In this document: positions 11,341 to 23,562 of the stretch, piece after piece
Numbering within the stretch: position 1 is the first letter of the stretch
How the letters are laid out: the number at the start of each line of letters is the position of its first letter
From: Serinus canaria
Taxonomy: Eukaryota > Chordata > Aves > Passeriformes > Fringillidae
NCBI RefSeq assembly: GCF_022539315.1
Contig: NC_066316.1
Coordinates: 54,933,994-54,997,993 of the forward strand
Length of the DNA: 64,000 nt
Reading direction: 5' to 3'
Notes under the pieces: generated by a model
Seen by the model: only the letters and a program-made list of their open reading frames with translations
Databases searched by the model: none
Told to the model about the DNA's origin: nothing
Made by a program: the position numbers and the translations under genes

Positions 11341-13498
11341 TGATATCTAGTTCTGCAATGAACTCACAAAACAGGGCAAGAAAATGCGTGGTCTTCTGTG
11401 GGACAGGTTATTTTGAGAGTTCTTTCTGTAGACAAAGTCATCTTGCTACTCATTACTCATACTATCAGGGTAACAGCTTCTCTATCCTTCATCATTTCCT
11501 ATTTTGACACAAGAAAAGCAACTGGTGTCAAATACTGCTAGAACTGGGAGAATCATGAAAAACTCATCTCTGAAATTACTCAGTGAACAAGACTTTCAAT
11601 TATTTAGTGTCTCCACATACAGATCTGTGAACCTTCAGATAAGTACTTTTCAGAAAACAGTTCTGAAATAACCTTTTTTTTCAGAGCAAATATGGGCAGC
11701 TGTATTCAAAATGCTATAGAATTCCTAAAAACATTCAGAAAGCCACACAAGATATTTGGCAATAAACCTGACACATTACAGTCATGTAATAAAAATTCAT
11801 GATAGCTATGATGTTCTGGATCTGTATTAAATACAGGAAAATAAGTGTCAGGATCTTCAAGTGGTCTGTTGACTTAGTCTTCCTCTGCTTTTTGAGTGTT
11901 CCCTTGCAGTGTCTGTAAAGGGATCCAATTTCAAGCAGAGGCTGAACCTAATTCTGGACTTTGGCTTTGACTCCTGGCTCTGAACTCAGCAGCTCTTGAA
12001 AAGTTATGCTTCTCATTTTTATTGTAAAAGATGGGAAAAGAATACTGGAAAAGAGATAAGATTTCCTCATCTTGATATCACAATTTTTTGCTGTAATTCT
12101 AAAAATTTTCACATTTCTTCAACTTAAGCAAATGCTATCCTGCTGGAACTGCTTATAATTTTACCAAAACACACACCTGTTGAACAGACTACACATTAAA
12201 AAGACTAAATAATAAATCCTGAACACCAAAAATGAGGAACTCTTTCTAATTAATTGTATGAAATTAATTCATAACTGCATTTCACGTAGAAATTAATGAA
12301 CAAAGAATATTCAGGAGGACTGTACTCAATAGTTCAACATTTTGAATATGACTTTATTTCATCATAAATCCTCTTGAGGGCAGTTTGAGGGCTAAGACAT
12401 GACTAATACTAGTCACAGTATCAGTGCAGTCATGTTTTATGAGTAGATGAATAGAACATGATTAGAACAACATGAACAATTTACAGATCAAATGCATTGT
12501 TTGCTCCCAGCCAGGTTGCAAAGCACCCCAGCAGCAGTTTTCAGTTCCAGAATGGCTGTTATAAAAAGGGCTAATCAGTAAGGGCTGCTGGCCTTCCTTT
12601 AGATATTTCTTAGTTTTTTGTTTTGAAAAAGAGGCCCCCAAACCAGAAATTCTGTGTCTAGCTTGTTCTAGATTTGTTTAATTCAGATAACATTTAGACA
12701 GCTGACACTTTCCACAAGCAATGCTGTGGTCAAAAACAATTTCCTAAGAAATAGTATGATGTATTCCTTTAACTGGCCAGACTTATAGAACTTTCCCTTG
12801 AAGGTCTCAGGCTAAATTAAATTCCCAAATGTCATGCAGAGTAGGAACATCAGTGTCCACTTCCCACTTTGCAAAATAGTCAGAACAAAATTCTCAGGAA
12901 AAGGAACTCAGAGCCTCTGGCATAACAGATCTGCCAAGGATGTCTGCCAAAAAAACAGATGCCCTGGCTGGGAAACAGATATAATTAACAGCACTTGCCA
13001 GTATTTTCTGCCTTATTTTCTTTCCCCCTCACAGTGAAGAGTGAGATTTTAAATATTTGCTTGTGTTAGAACAGAAACTTTTCAAATGGTTATAAAAATA
13101 TTTAGAACACAATGTTTTTCTAATAGAAAAATATTAGCAGAAATGTATTTTAAAATTCATGTAAATGGGAAAATACTCAGATGAAAATATTTTGCTAGCA
13201 ACCTACACATTTCCAGCTAAGTAGCTTTCCTGTACAGTTAAAATTGTGGAGTATGGTGTCAAGGACATCTGTATTAACAATTAGCAAATCCTTTTTTATT
13301 TATTTAGACAGCTGCCATAAGGACAAAGATGTTTGTGTTTTCGAAAGAGTGACCTTTTGACCAAACCTCTTGCAAATCTTCAAAAAGTACACTTCTTTGA
13401 CTTTCATCCACTCAAACTGACTTGCAAAGCATGGTGATTAAATGTACCACAGGGTCTGTTATGCTTTAATTTTCCTCATTCAAAATTTTCTCTGAGAC

Positions 13499-13577
13499 AA
13501 GTCCTGCATGGACATATATTATGTACTAGGGTAGAAAAGTCCTGCATGGACATATATTATGTACTTTTCTACTCTAG
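13499..13577. repeat. 29-bp direct duplication overlapping a 15-nt inverted repeat
   Basis: An identical 29-bp unit (aagtcctgcatggacatata... ending tatgtact) occurs at 13499-13527 and 13537-13565, period 38. Overlapping it, ctagggtagaaaagt (13526-13540) and acttttctactctag (13563-13577) form an inverted repeat with one mismatch. The two structures share bases, which suggests one compound slippage or template-switch event. Confidence 0.85.
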
Positions 13578-13597
13578 GGAGAGTTTGTTACAGGAAA

Positions 13598-13655
13598 ACA
13601 TGTCTGCATAAAGAACACAGAATATTACATGTCTGCATAATAGAACACAGAACAC
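13598..13655. repeat. Imperfect 29-bp tandem duplication
   Basis: The block acatgtctgcata...gaacacagaa is repeated at 13598-13626 and 13627-13655, with one inserted t in the second copy and divergence at the last bases. It lies 33 bp downstream of the previous duplication. Confidence 0.8.
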
Positions 13656-14150
13656 ATTAATATCACCAGTGTGTATATTTCCTTTAATACCAGTTTCTGG
13701 CATTGCAAATCAAATGCTATTCAAATTAAGAGCCAAAATAATGATGGTAGGCATGGAAATAGAAATTGCTCACTATGTCCAATGTGATAAATTCATAGCG
13801 CTGCTCTAGCAGGAAATACAGTTTTGTAGGCAACCCAGTTTATGTTACCATAACAACACAATAGAATAACTTGTGCTAGAAAGCCAAATGTAATGAATTA
13901 GAAACAAACCCCTCAAGTTTTTGGAAGTCCTGTATATACTGTGTTTGGTGTACTTTCTCCCCACATGCAGTCAAAACACTTTGGTATTTTCCCTGTTAAA
14001 CCCAGTAGAGATATTTCTCCTTAAAGAAAGACAGTGCAATTTCTAATGCAGAAAAAAATGCCAGAAATTGTTTTGTACTTAGTATATTCTTTAACATTGT
14101 CAATAAATAAATGATTCATACTCAGTGGGAAATATAAAAAAGCTATCTCA

Positions 14151-14206
14151 TTGGTTCTTGTCCTTGGAAAAGTATAAATTGGTTCTTGTCCTTGGAAAAG
14201 TATAAG
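14151..14206. repeat. 28-bp tandem duplication
   Basis: Two adjacent copies begin ttggttcttgtccttggaaa and end agtataaa (14151-14178) or agtataag (14179-14206), so they differ only at the last base. This is the third short duplication within 700 bp. Confidence 0.88.
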
Positions 14207-17160
14207 TTCTTTCTTGTTTCAGAAAGCCTGAGAAACAGGAGTGGTTAATTAAGGAGAAGTACAAGCAGTTCCAGTGAAACTGCCAAGAACACAATAATCT
14301 TTTAGTCCAAAGTTTGTGTAGGCCATGTTTTCTTAAGCCAATTCTGTAAATTACTGGAACATTTCTGATATCCTGTGTGTGTAAGCCTGCTGGATAAATT
14401 GAAATTCTCCCTTAAAATCTCACATCCACCATAAACCTTCTATGAAAGGGGAGAGTGCAGCTGGTGTTGGTGTGTCTCATCACCTTCCTGTCTACAAGGA
14501 AGCACAGCCTCTGGATTCCTCAAAATCACTGTGCAACACAAAACTACATGCTGTTACACTTCTGCCTTTAATCTAGCTCATTCCACTCTTGCAAATAAGC
14601 AGCACCTATTCCAGGAGCTTTCAGCACCTCACCTAGGGTGTATTTGCTTTCACCCCACACAGACTTGCAAGGAGATTTTCCTCCACTTTGAAGCCAGCAG
14701 GCTGAACACTCAGTGCCTGTTTGTCTTGCTGGGCAGCAGGACCCCTGGCAGAAGGTTTCCAGTCCCTACACAGCGTTGGCACAGGTGCACCTCACTGATC
14801 TGGTGTAAGGCATTTGGGGAAGTGTCTCTCACATGTGCCTGAGGGCTTAGGGTACATGGCAGCCTCTGTGCACCATCTGCTTGTGCCTGAGTACTGACAG
14901 GTGCTTTCACTGATCTCTTTATTCTTACACCCTTCATCCTTACATAAAACACCGACACCTTACACTGCCCTTCTGTTATATAAAAACAGTGCTAAAGACC
15001 TCAGCAGCAATGGTCTTACAGGGGATGGTTAAAGCAGTGGCCAGGGCAGAAAAGGAGAAATAGCTTGCAATAAATTGTTGATAACAATCCCTAAATGATG
15101 AAAAATTTTGCATTTAATTGGAGACTCAACTTGAAAAGGATTCCTCAGGTATCCTTTTAAGAACAGCAGTTACTAAGATGCAACCTCTCGCAAGTTTTTT
15201 TTCCCTTGGTTTTTTTTTTTAATTTCAGTAATTATACACATTTTTCTTAATCATAAATTGATTACTAAATTAATAAACTCTTTGAAGAAAACACGGTGTT
15301 ATGAGCAATAGTACAACTGAGCATTTATGAAGAGCTGATCTTCTGAAAGTAAAGCAATATGATAATCAGTAAAAACATCTGTTACCACTCAGACATGGAT
15401 GAATTCTGAATTTATTTGAGAACGGGTATATTCTTTGAAACTGAAAAACAGCCACATAAGATACAGACTATACACAAAAGCAAACTAACAAGGAATTTAA
15501 TAGGAAAGCCTTACTGTTAAATTCTGCAGATTTACAAGTAAGGAATATGCCTTTGCCCAAGTTCCTAGGCAAAGGACTGCAGGATAACTGTTATTGCAGA
15601 GAGAAAAACAACCCCATGGCAAGGAGATTATGTAGCTAGAAAAGCTACATTTAAATAGGAAAACTAAAAGTATGAATAAGACTCAAAATCTAATTTGCTG
15701 TTGTGATTTCAGCAGTTCTCAAAGGCATTATTGTATCGTAACTGAAGAAACATCGTAATGCTCTATTTATAGTTTATATATATATATATTTTTTCTTACT
15801 AGAGAGGTACCTAGCAGAAATTTTCCAAATGTTTTTCCAAAATGTTATTCTCTCAGTTCATGTTTCAAGCACTGAAAAATGTACTGCCCATTTTAAAGAA
15901 AGAAATGACTTCAAAAATACCTCAGATGACAGCCTCAAATACTCCCTCTAACTTCTAAGGTGAATTTTTGGCAGTAGTCATTAAGGAATTGCCTGTTAGA
16001 GGTGTCCCTAAATGCCCAGCAATGTCATTCTCTGCCACTGAGGCCAAAGCATGTCACCTAGTTCCTGTAACTTAATCTAAGAAGACTTTCAAACCACCTT
16101 GACTTGAGGAAGTTTTTCTTTTAGATGGGCCTCATGTAGTTCTAATTTCAATAGAAAAGGCCTAGCTGAAATAAATCAAAGTAATAGCATGGACCAATAT
16201 AGCAATTTTTACCTTACAAGATAAGGACTTCCTGACTGGAAGATTTTTTTCTTGGTATGGTTGGTTTTTGTGGCCTGGGTGAAACCCATCAGACTTTGAC
16301 CCACAGCTTCACTTTCCCATCTGTTCTGTTTCTTTTAAATTGGACTAAGTGAAGCAGTTTAGTAGGGCAAGTCAATGTGTTTAAGCAGCTTTAAATTCTC
16401 TCTCAATAGTCATACTTACTTTGAGGAGGTCCACTGATTTATCCAGAGGGAAGGTTATGGCTTTAGGCAACTGGCTGTTTCTACCAATATTTCTTCATCC
16501 TTTGTTGGTGACTGATAGAATAGTGTGGAAATCCATTAATCTGTGTCCTGCATGTTTTGTGCTTTACAACTAATCTTCTCCCTGATAAAGACACCATCCC
16601 TGCTGCAAACTGGAATTAGTAGATAAAAGACAATCATGATTTTGATGCATTTTAGGGGTAATCTGCTCACTAAGGGTGTTGGCAGGCTTCAGAACATTCA
16701 CTGCATTCAGCCCCTTTGCCATGAACAGTTTCATCCTCCAGCACAGTGCATCCCTAACAGGTTCTGGACTCCTAGGAGAAAACAGCAAAACCTCAAATGT
16801 TTCAAATGCCCTGACAGACTGAAGATGTCCATATTCCTCTGCTTTTCTACGTGAAGGCTATTCAGGGAAAGATCAAAGGTAAAATTTGAACTGCTAAACC
16901 AAAATTTCTTCTGGAAGAAACCTTTATGTCCTCTGAAGAAGAAACTGCCATTTCATTTCAGTATCAAGTTTGAAATCAAGATTTTTTACTGGGTCAATAA
17001 ACTCCCCATTTTAATTTTGCTAGTTTTACACTACTTGATTTTTTTCCCCTCAGTGTCACAAAGTTTACACATGCTGCTTAAGAGAAAACCCTTTCAAAAA
17101 GCATGAATGCCTACATAGAAAACAGTACTAGTTTCCTTCTTTTGTCTTCCTCTTTAAGTT

Positions 17161-17290
17161 TATAGAATCACAGAATCATTTATGTTGGAACAGACCTATA
17201 GGATCATCGAGTCCCACCCAGCTATAAGATCATTGAGTCATTACCCAGCATCTCTGCATTCATCACTAAATTCCTGGGGCTCAGCAAGGG
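17161..17290 (-). mobile_element. CR1 3' end fragment, antisense, with internal duplication
   Basis: The antisense CR1 tail tatagaatcacagaatcatt leads into tatgttggaacagacc and aggatcatcgagtc, then into a decayed version of the 'catgtccctaag' region. A 26-bp internal duplication is visible: ctataggatcatcgagtccc at 17196 is echoed by ctataagatcattgagtc at 17222. Only the last 130 bp or so of the element remains. Confidence 0.8.
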
Positions 17291-20200
17291 AGCTGGGTGC
17301 TGCACAGGGTTCAGAAGGCAGAGAGACCCACCAGAAAATGAGCTAAACAAACTGTGTAGGAATATATTTTACATACCTAATGAGATATTGCTGAGAGATT
17401 TTTCATAGAACAGCTTTTAACATTGGTAAGTTTTTAGGTTCTTCATAACTTTCCTCATCAAAAAGTAGGATAAATTATAAGAATCAATTAAATCCCAATA
17501 ATTTATTTCAAGTGTGTACTTGCTTTCAAATATATGCTGGATGAACTGATGAATTTTTGATCAAATAAATTCCATCATCAAAATTGTTTTCAGCATAATT
17601 TTTACTGGAAGGTTCCCTTTGAGTATATGAAGTTTCTATTAATTGTCTTCATTAGCAGAATGTAATTTCAACTGCAAAACTTTTACTTCTCACCAATAGC
17701 TTTAAACAGCTGCTTGCAATTTCAATGGAACTGGGGTAATTAATCATGTCTAATAATCAATATTTCATATCAGCAGAAATAAAAAAATAACCTATGTATT
17801 TCACAATGTGTCAGTAATGTAGAAAAATTATTAATGGCCATCTGTATGAAACTGTACTAAGAGCTCAAGTATTCCTTAAAATGTTTTATTGATTTGATTA
17901 CAGCAACAGTGTAAACATTAAAAACCAAAGGGTTTTTTGAGTATAGCATGGGTGTTAAGGGTTGTCTAGACATTTTTGTTGTTCAGCTTCCTGTAAAAAT
18001 ATTGCTGTCATAAGGACCAGAATTCAATAATACCAGCTGCTAATATGGCAAAGATCAGGGTAAAAAGTCAATCTCATGTTGTTTGTGACTGCAAGACTTC
18101 TTTGGCAAGAAAAATATCTGCTGTTTTCCAGCTGGTGGAATCCAACAGACATTGCTTTGCCCTGGACTGTTGATTTATGGAACAATAATTGAATGACATA
18201 GCAGCCTTCTATTCTGCACCAGCACTGCCTGCTGCTTTACTTCATTCTGTGCAGAATGGAAGTTAAAGAGCTGTAATGAACCAAGCTTCAGGATTAGAGG
18301 CTGTACTTTATTTTCTATCAGGAAAAGCAAGTGTAGTTTTCATTATTCCTGACAGCAGCACAGTGGTTTTACTGCTATACACTGTGAATAATACCCCCAG
18401 TGAATATTTGAAATATTTCTATTGCTTAGGGATTTGAAAACTAACCCATATGAGAATCTGTGATTCAGCTGCTGTGTTTGGTTCCTTGCATATCTCTTTC
18501 ATTCATTTGGTGAACATATATGGGACATTTAAAAAGTTGAGGCCTGTTCCTTCAGAGGTGCAACCACACAATTGCCTTTGAAGATCTCAGGCACATGAAA
18601 ATATTTATTCTATGCTTAAAGTGTGACTGTACACACTTTCAGGCTAAAATTTTTATACACATTTTAATATCATGCTTTTTTTATTTGTAAAACATTAAGA
18701 AGAGCCCATGTGAGTGAAGTAACTTTAGGTTAGCCTAGAGAAAAATATTTTGCCTTATAATTACTATCCCTAGAAAAGGACACTTTGATGAAAGCCAGGA
18801 ATATGTAAATAAATAAATTTGATTATAAAGGGTTTTTTCTCTTTTCAAGCAGAAAAGTATCTGAATACTAGTCATCAACAGCTGGAGAATCTTTTCAGAA
18901 GATTCCAGTGTGTTACTGCTACGGACAGATTGTTTACCTACACCTTATCTTGGTATTTTTCAAACTGTGTACAGAACTTCCATGGAATTATTGTTTATAT
19001 TAGAAATCTTATTTTTAAAAATTTAAAAAGAACAGATTATATGGTGAACTTGTTACTTTTCTCCTAAGTGCTTGTTTGGATCTGTAGAGAGGCATTTTGG
19101 CACAGTCTACTTTTGAGACCTCATTGTAGAGGGCTTTGTTTAATTCTAGTGCAGAATGAATGATAATAGCATATTGCATGGTGTCAGGAAATGAGCTGTT
19201 CAACCTCTAGTCAAGCTTCTGTCAGTCGACTTTGACCTGTTTCATTCAAATTAAATTATTTTATGTACATACTTACAGGAGAGAAGAAAAATATAAGAAA
19301 TATGTCACAATGTATGGTGTCTTGAACAGCCTCATTATGTTGTATACTGCTTCCTCTTTTCATTGTTAATTAAATGTGTTTTATTTATTTGTGCTATGAC
19401 TTTAACTAAAATACAATATTAGATCTAAATATCACATTACATCTGGTGACAGCATCTAAGATCTCTGATCTAACCAAATATTTTCTCAAAGCATGGTAAA
19501 GAGGCATTTCTTGGTGCATCACAATGCTGAGATCTTAATGTGACCTAACTACAGAAGTTCACATGTGCCAGCCAACATGTAATATTATTTTATTATGTTT
19601 ATTTTCATTTCCCTGATGCTTTAAAGGTTTTTCCATTGTCTAGCTCTAACAGCTGTCCGTCTGATTCTCTTAAAATCCTTCCCTGACTCCAACATTTTTC
19701 ACTATTTTGTCCTGTTACTTGCCCAGTAATGTCTTTGTTTCAGTCCTAAGAACTAAAATATCTACTTATTGTATTTAAAACCTCTATTACCTGTAAGGAG
19801 TATAGGCTTCCACAGGTTTTGACACTGCATGAATGATATCACTGTCTTAGAAAAATAGCCCCAAGAGGGAGTTTTTCCTGAGACTTTGGAAGTATCATAC
19901 ATGTCACCTAACACCTGTAAACACGTGTAAAATAACTCTATCATGTTAACAACCTAATTTAGCATTCAAAAGTATGACTTTAATCTATGCTATGCTGCTC
20001 TTTGTAGCTTTGCTCATTTTCTCAAATTTTTATCTTCTGAAGTTGCATAACTGTAATTTCTTTAGTTGTCTGTTGGAGTAAAGATTTGAGACACCAGAAA
20101 ATCTGGAGGAATCCTTTCAAAATTTTATATTCTGGTGAGCAGTTAAGCTACATAAATCAGATTTGGTTTCAAAAGGCTCTTAGTAGGTGTTAGTACTTGT

Positions 20201-20310
20201 TTATTACAGTTTGGTGTATTGAAATTTCATTTCCTTCTTACACACATTCTTGTCTAACTACCTGCAAGACATTTTCCAGAGACATTGAAATAAATATGAT
20301 GTTTTCTCAC

Positions 20311-20323
20311 TTTTTTTTTTTTT
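20311..20323. repeat. Poly-T run (13 nt)
   Basis: Uninterrupted T13 followed by attttaa. No retrotransposed gene or SINE is recognisable next to it, so it is probably a simple length-variable homopolymer. Confidence 0.9.
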
Positions 20324-22831
20324 ATTTTAAGAGCCTGCAAAAAGAAATAATTTAGGAACAAATTTTTGTGTGTTTTTATGGTTACTGAGGGTTTGACTCC
20401 AGTAGGTATTTCTTTTTGTTGTGTACACTTAGAGGCTTTTTCTGAAGTTCTGGTGAGAATAATAATTCTCAGAACTGGTCTCTCTTCTGTAATTCTCCTA
20501 CTAAGAGGGTTTTTTTTTTAAGCACAATCAAACAAGGGTTCACAGACATGTATGAAATTATTCCTGTTCTCAGAATCACCCTTCTTAGAAAACTGCATTT
20601 TAGGATGTCCTCCTAGTGCTGGATAGTGTGATTACTGTCAGATTTGGAAGACTATTAGCTGAGATTTATTCTTTATATTTTGAGTACTCAAAATTCAACA
20701 ATTTAATGAAGCTTAAGTGATTTCTTTTGTTAGCAGCATTCCCTGAACATGGAAAGAGGCAGTTTTAGTTAATACAGGAAAATTTAATAAACCAAACAAG
20801 TTATCAACTCACTAAATTAATTAGTTACTCAAAGTCAATTCGCAAAAAAATAAATATTTTATTATTTTAGGTAAAGATGGATATTAGAAGTGATATAATG
20901 TCAATTTTGGGAACAAATTTGAAAAGTCATCTCACTAATATACATATTCATTACTAACTACATGTATACAGCATATCAAATACATGACCCCCAGTAAACT
21001 CAACCTACTCTAGCCCCTTGCTTGCTCTAACTTCACCAACATAGAAGAGTTGAATCCTATGTACTTTTCCTTAATGCCAACGTGTCTTTCTCTGAACTAC
21101 AACTTCACTACATCTCATCTACGAAAACATAACATTCGACTTGCAGCCTTACAGCCTACAGACTTTGTTCTCTAGGACTTCTTACCCTATTTCTTAGTTA
21201 AGAGAGGTAATTCACCTTCCCTATTTATTCCTCACAAAAGGTTTATTTTTGTTTTCCTGAATAAACAGCAGTTTGTCATCGCCTTCATTTTCATCAAATC
21301 TTCTAGAGAACAGCAAGTAAATGATTCCTTCCCAAACAAAACTTTATCACAGAGCTCAATTGATAGCGACAGACACACGCTGCATCACCCTGAGTGACAA
21401 CTACAATAAAAAAAAGAAAGGTCCCTGAAGAAGGAATGTTGACATTTTGTCTTTCCATGTGCCAACATGTGCTCTTTTCATCATAGAAAAAGTTTAAACA
21501 CATTTACTTTGTTACACCATCGTTGTATTGAATTTTAAGTGAAGACGCTCACATTTTGAAAGGAATTTACATCATTAGAGTCACACATTTCAGTAGATAA
21601 AATGTTCTCATCTACTTTAAAAATGACATTTGGGTGACATTTAAACTTACTGAGTCAATGGAGCAGATGATTTTTTCTTTTCCTGAGAATGGAACTTCAA
21701 AATGAGCCATCTGTAAAAAAAAATAAAATATTTAAACAAGGGAAAGAAAAAAAGAAAAAGAAGAATAGACTTTGTCCAGTTCAGTTGCAAAAAATATGTT
21801 AATTTTACTATGGAAGGGCTTAAACAATTTTTATCTTTATAAAAATTTAGCAGATAAGTCTTCTGTGAGAATTCCAACCTGACATAACAGGGTAGTACTG
21901 TCACACTTTTACCAAAAAATTTGAATGGTAACACTCCAAAGCAATTTTAGTTTGATCTTCTCAAGTTATCTGACATAATATCCAACACGTTTTTTAATGA
22001 GACTGAGAGAGGAACTCTTTGCTAACTGGTAGTGGGACATAAGTGGCCCAAAATCTTTCACAGACACCATTCTAAAAGGTCAGGTTTTAACATTTGTGAT
22101 CATCTGTTGGATTAAATCCTAGCCAGCTACCTTCTGGATGCTCAGGTTCATAATTCCAAAAGCTTCTACTTAACATTCCAAGCACTAAACCAGTTAAATT
22201 ATTTAAATAATACCAGATTTTTGCACATACTCAAGGTTCCAACAATTCAAGCACTAGGTTGGCTCTGCTCAATAGGGAAGAGCCACTCACTGCCTTCTTT
22301 CTGGGATGGTAATCCCACTGGGAATCCTGCAGCACATTAGGCTAGGTGAAATCTCAGAGAGCAGGTCTCTTCTTTCTGCCCTGCTCTCCATCAGACCTAT
22401 GACATTGGAGGTCTACCTCATCCCCTCTCCTGGGAATTACAGAAAGCTGTAGCTTCAGCTTTCTCAGGAGAGCTTCAACTACAGGATGTCCTGGCATAGT
22501 TTTGCACCTTTTCTTTTAGCCAAGTTATTTTAATCTGTTCTTGAAGTACAAATCTTCAGCCCATTGGTCATGGCTTTTCCTGTTAAAAAGCTCAAGCAAT
22601 GTAACACCAATGTCAGAGCTGTCTTAGTCTTCTTCAAGAAGAAATAACAAAGGAAACATGTGCAGAGCAATAAATTAGGATCTCAATGCACACAGAATGA
22701 ACACAGGTATTTTTAAACAGAAAAGAAACTGTAAGGTCCAGCAGGTATCAGGATTAAAAGGTATATGTTTTCACTTCAAAACATTTTATTTAAGTTTTGT
22801 ACTATTTGGTATTTGTAAAAGGCCCAAAAGT

Positions 22832-22847
22832 AAAAAAAAAAAAAAAA
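22832..22847. repeat. Poly-A run (16 nt)
   Basis: Uninterrupted A16 followed by cccaaacaa. I see no upstream retrocopy whose tail this could be. Confidence 0.9.
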
Positions 22848-23058
22848 CCCAAACAATCTGCTTACAATTCTACCATTTTTTCAAGCTGCAAACTAGCAAA
22901 TAGGGACAAAAAGCTGTAGAACATGGGTAGGACTGAATGACTTATTCATTGACAGGCAATGTTCTTATTTACAGACATAACAAGAAATCAAAATTCTATT
23001 AAAAAACTATGATCTCCTTTTTTTTATATTTCTTTCCTCAGAGATGGGTAAAAATCAG

Positions 23059-23156
23059 TGACAGAGAAGAGGAAGAATGTGGCAGCCCTAGAGAGACTGA
23101 AAGTGCAGCTGAAGTCTTTGTCGCATTCTGGCCTAAGTGAGGAAAAGAAGAGCAAG
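23059..23156 (+). other. Candidate exon with splice-like boundaries (unproven)
   Basis: A long pyrimidine tract (ttttttttatatttctttcc) ends in two possible acceptor AGs, at 23040-23041 and 23057-23058. At the other end agcaag is followed by gtaaga at 23157, a consensus donor. From the second AG one frame is open throughout and encodes a charged, lysine-rich segment (TEKRKNVAALERLKVQLKSL, then SHSGLSEEKKSK). From the first AG that frame has a stop at 23049-23051, and an alternative frame reads an acidic segment before a stop at about 23141. I do not recognise the peptide. It could be a real exon, a lncRNA exon or chance. Confidence 0.22.
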
Positions 23157-23220
23157 GTAAGAACCAAACCTGATTCTAACTCCAAACATAGAGCAGGATC
23201 TTTGCTGGGTAATACATCTT

Positions 23221-23562
23221 TCACAGAATCACTGAATTGGTGATCACAGAATTGTTAGGGCTGGAAAGGAACTCTGGGGGTCATTCAGTCCCACCCCCTG
23301 TCAGGCAGGATCACCTACAGCAGGTGACCCAGGAACGTATCCAGGAAGGTTTTGAATATCTCCAGAGAGGGAGACTCCACGACCTTCCTGGGCAGCCTCT
23401 TCCAGTGCTCTGCCACCCTAAATATAATGAAAATTTTCCTTATGTTTAGGTAGAACTTGTAGTTTAGTTTATGGCCATTGCTTCTTGTCCTGTCAGTGGG
23501 CATCATTGAAAGTAGTCTGGAACTACACTCTTGGCACCTGCTTTTGGGACATTTCTATGCAT
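23221..23562 (-). mobile_element. CR1 retrotransposon fragment, antisense, 340 bp
   Basis: The antisense tail appears as tcacagaatcactgaattgg with a second atcacagaattg copy just after. The 3' UTR follows: gttagggctggaaaggaac, cccaccccctgtcaggcagg, ggttttgaatatctccagag, ccttcctgggcagcctctt, ccagtgctctgccaccc and ggccattgcttcttgtcctg. It ends around tgcttttgggacatttct. Minus-strand copy truncated at its 5' end. Open frames at 23237-23506 on both strands are translations of this repeat. Confidence 0.92.

Larger units (their letters stand above)
11341..17160. other. AT-rich non-coding sequence, 5.8 kb, with a cluster of short duplications
   Basis: No gene recognised. Three direct duplications lie at 13499-13565, 13598-13655 and 14151-14206. 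A somewhat GC-richer stretch at about 14440-14930 carries overlapping plus and minus open frames of 103 and 82 codons with no family resemblance. A short (TA)n run sits at about 15776-15790, and an 8-bp dyad cctttgcc/ggcaaagg at 15550-15575. Confidence 0.5.
17291..23058. other. AT-rich non-coding sequence, 5.8 kb
   Basis: No gene recognised. It holds homopolymer runs (T13 at 20311-20323, A16 at 22832-22847) and a C-rich, G-poor stretch at about 20940-21230. Open frames such as 18819-19067 (+) and 21647-21934 (-) are low-complexity F/K/L-rich translations of AT-rich DNA. The first is preceded by a pyrimidine tract and aagcag, but I see no matching donor. Confidence 0.5.
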
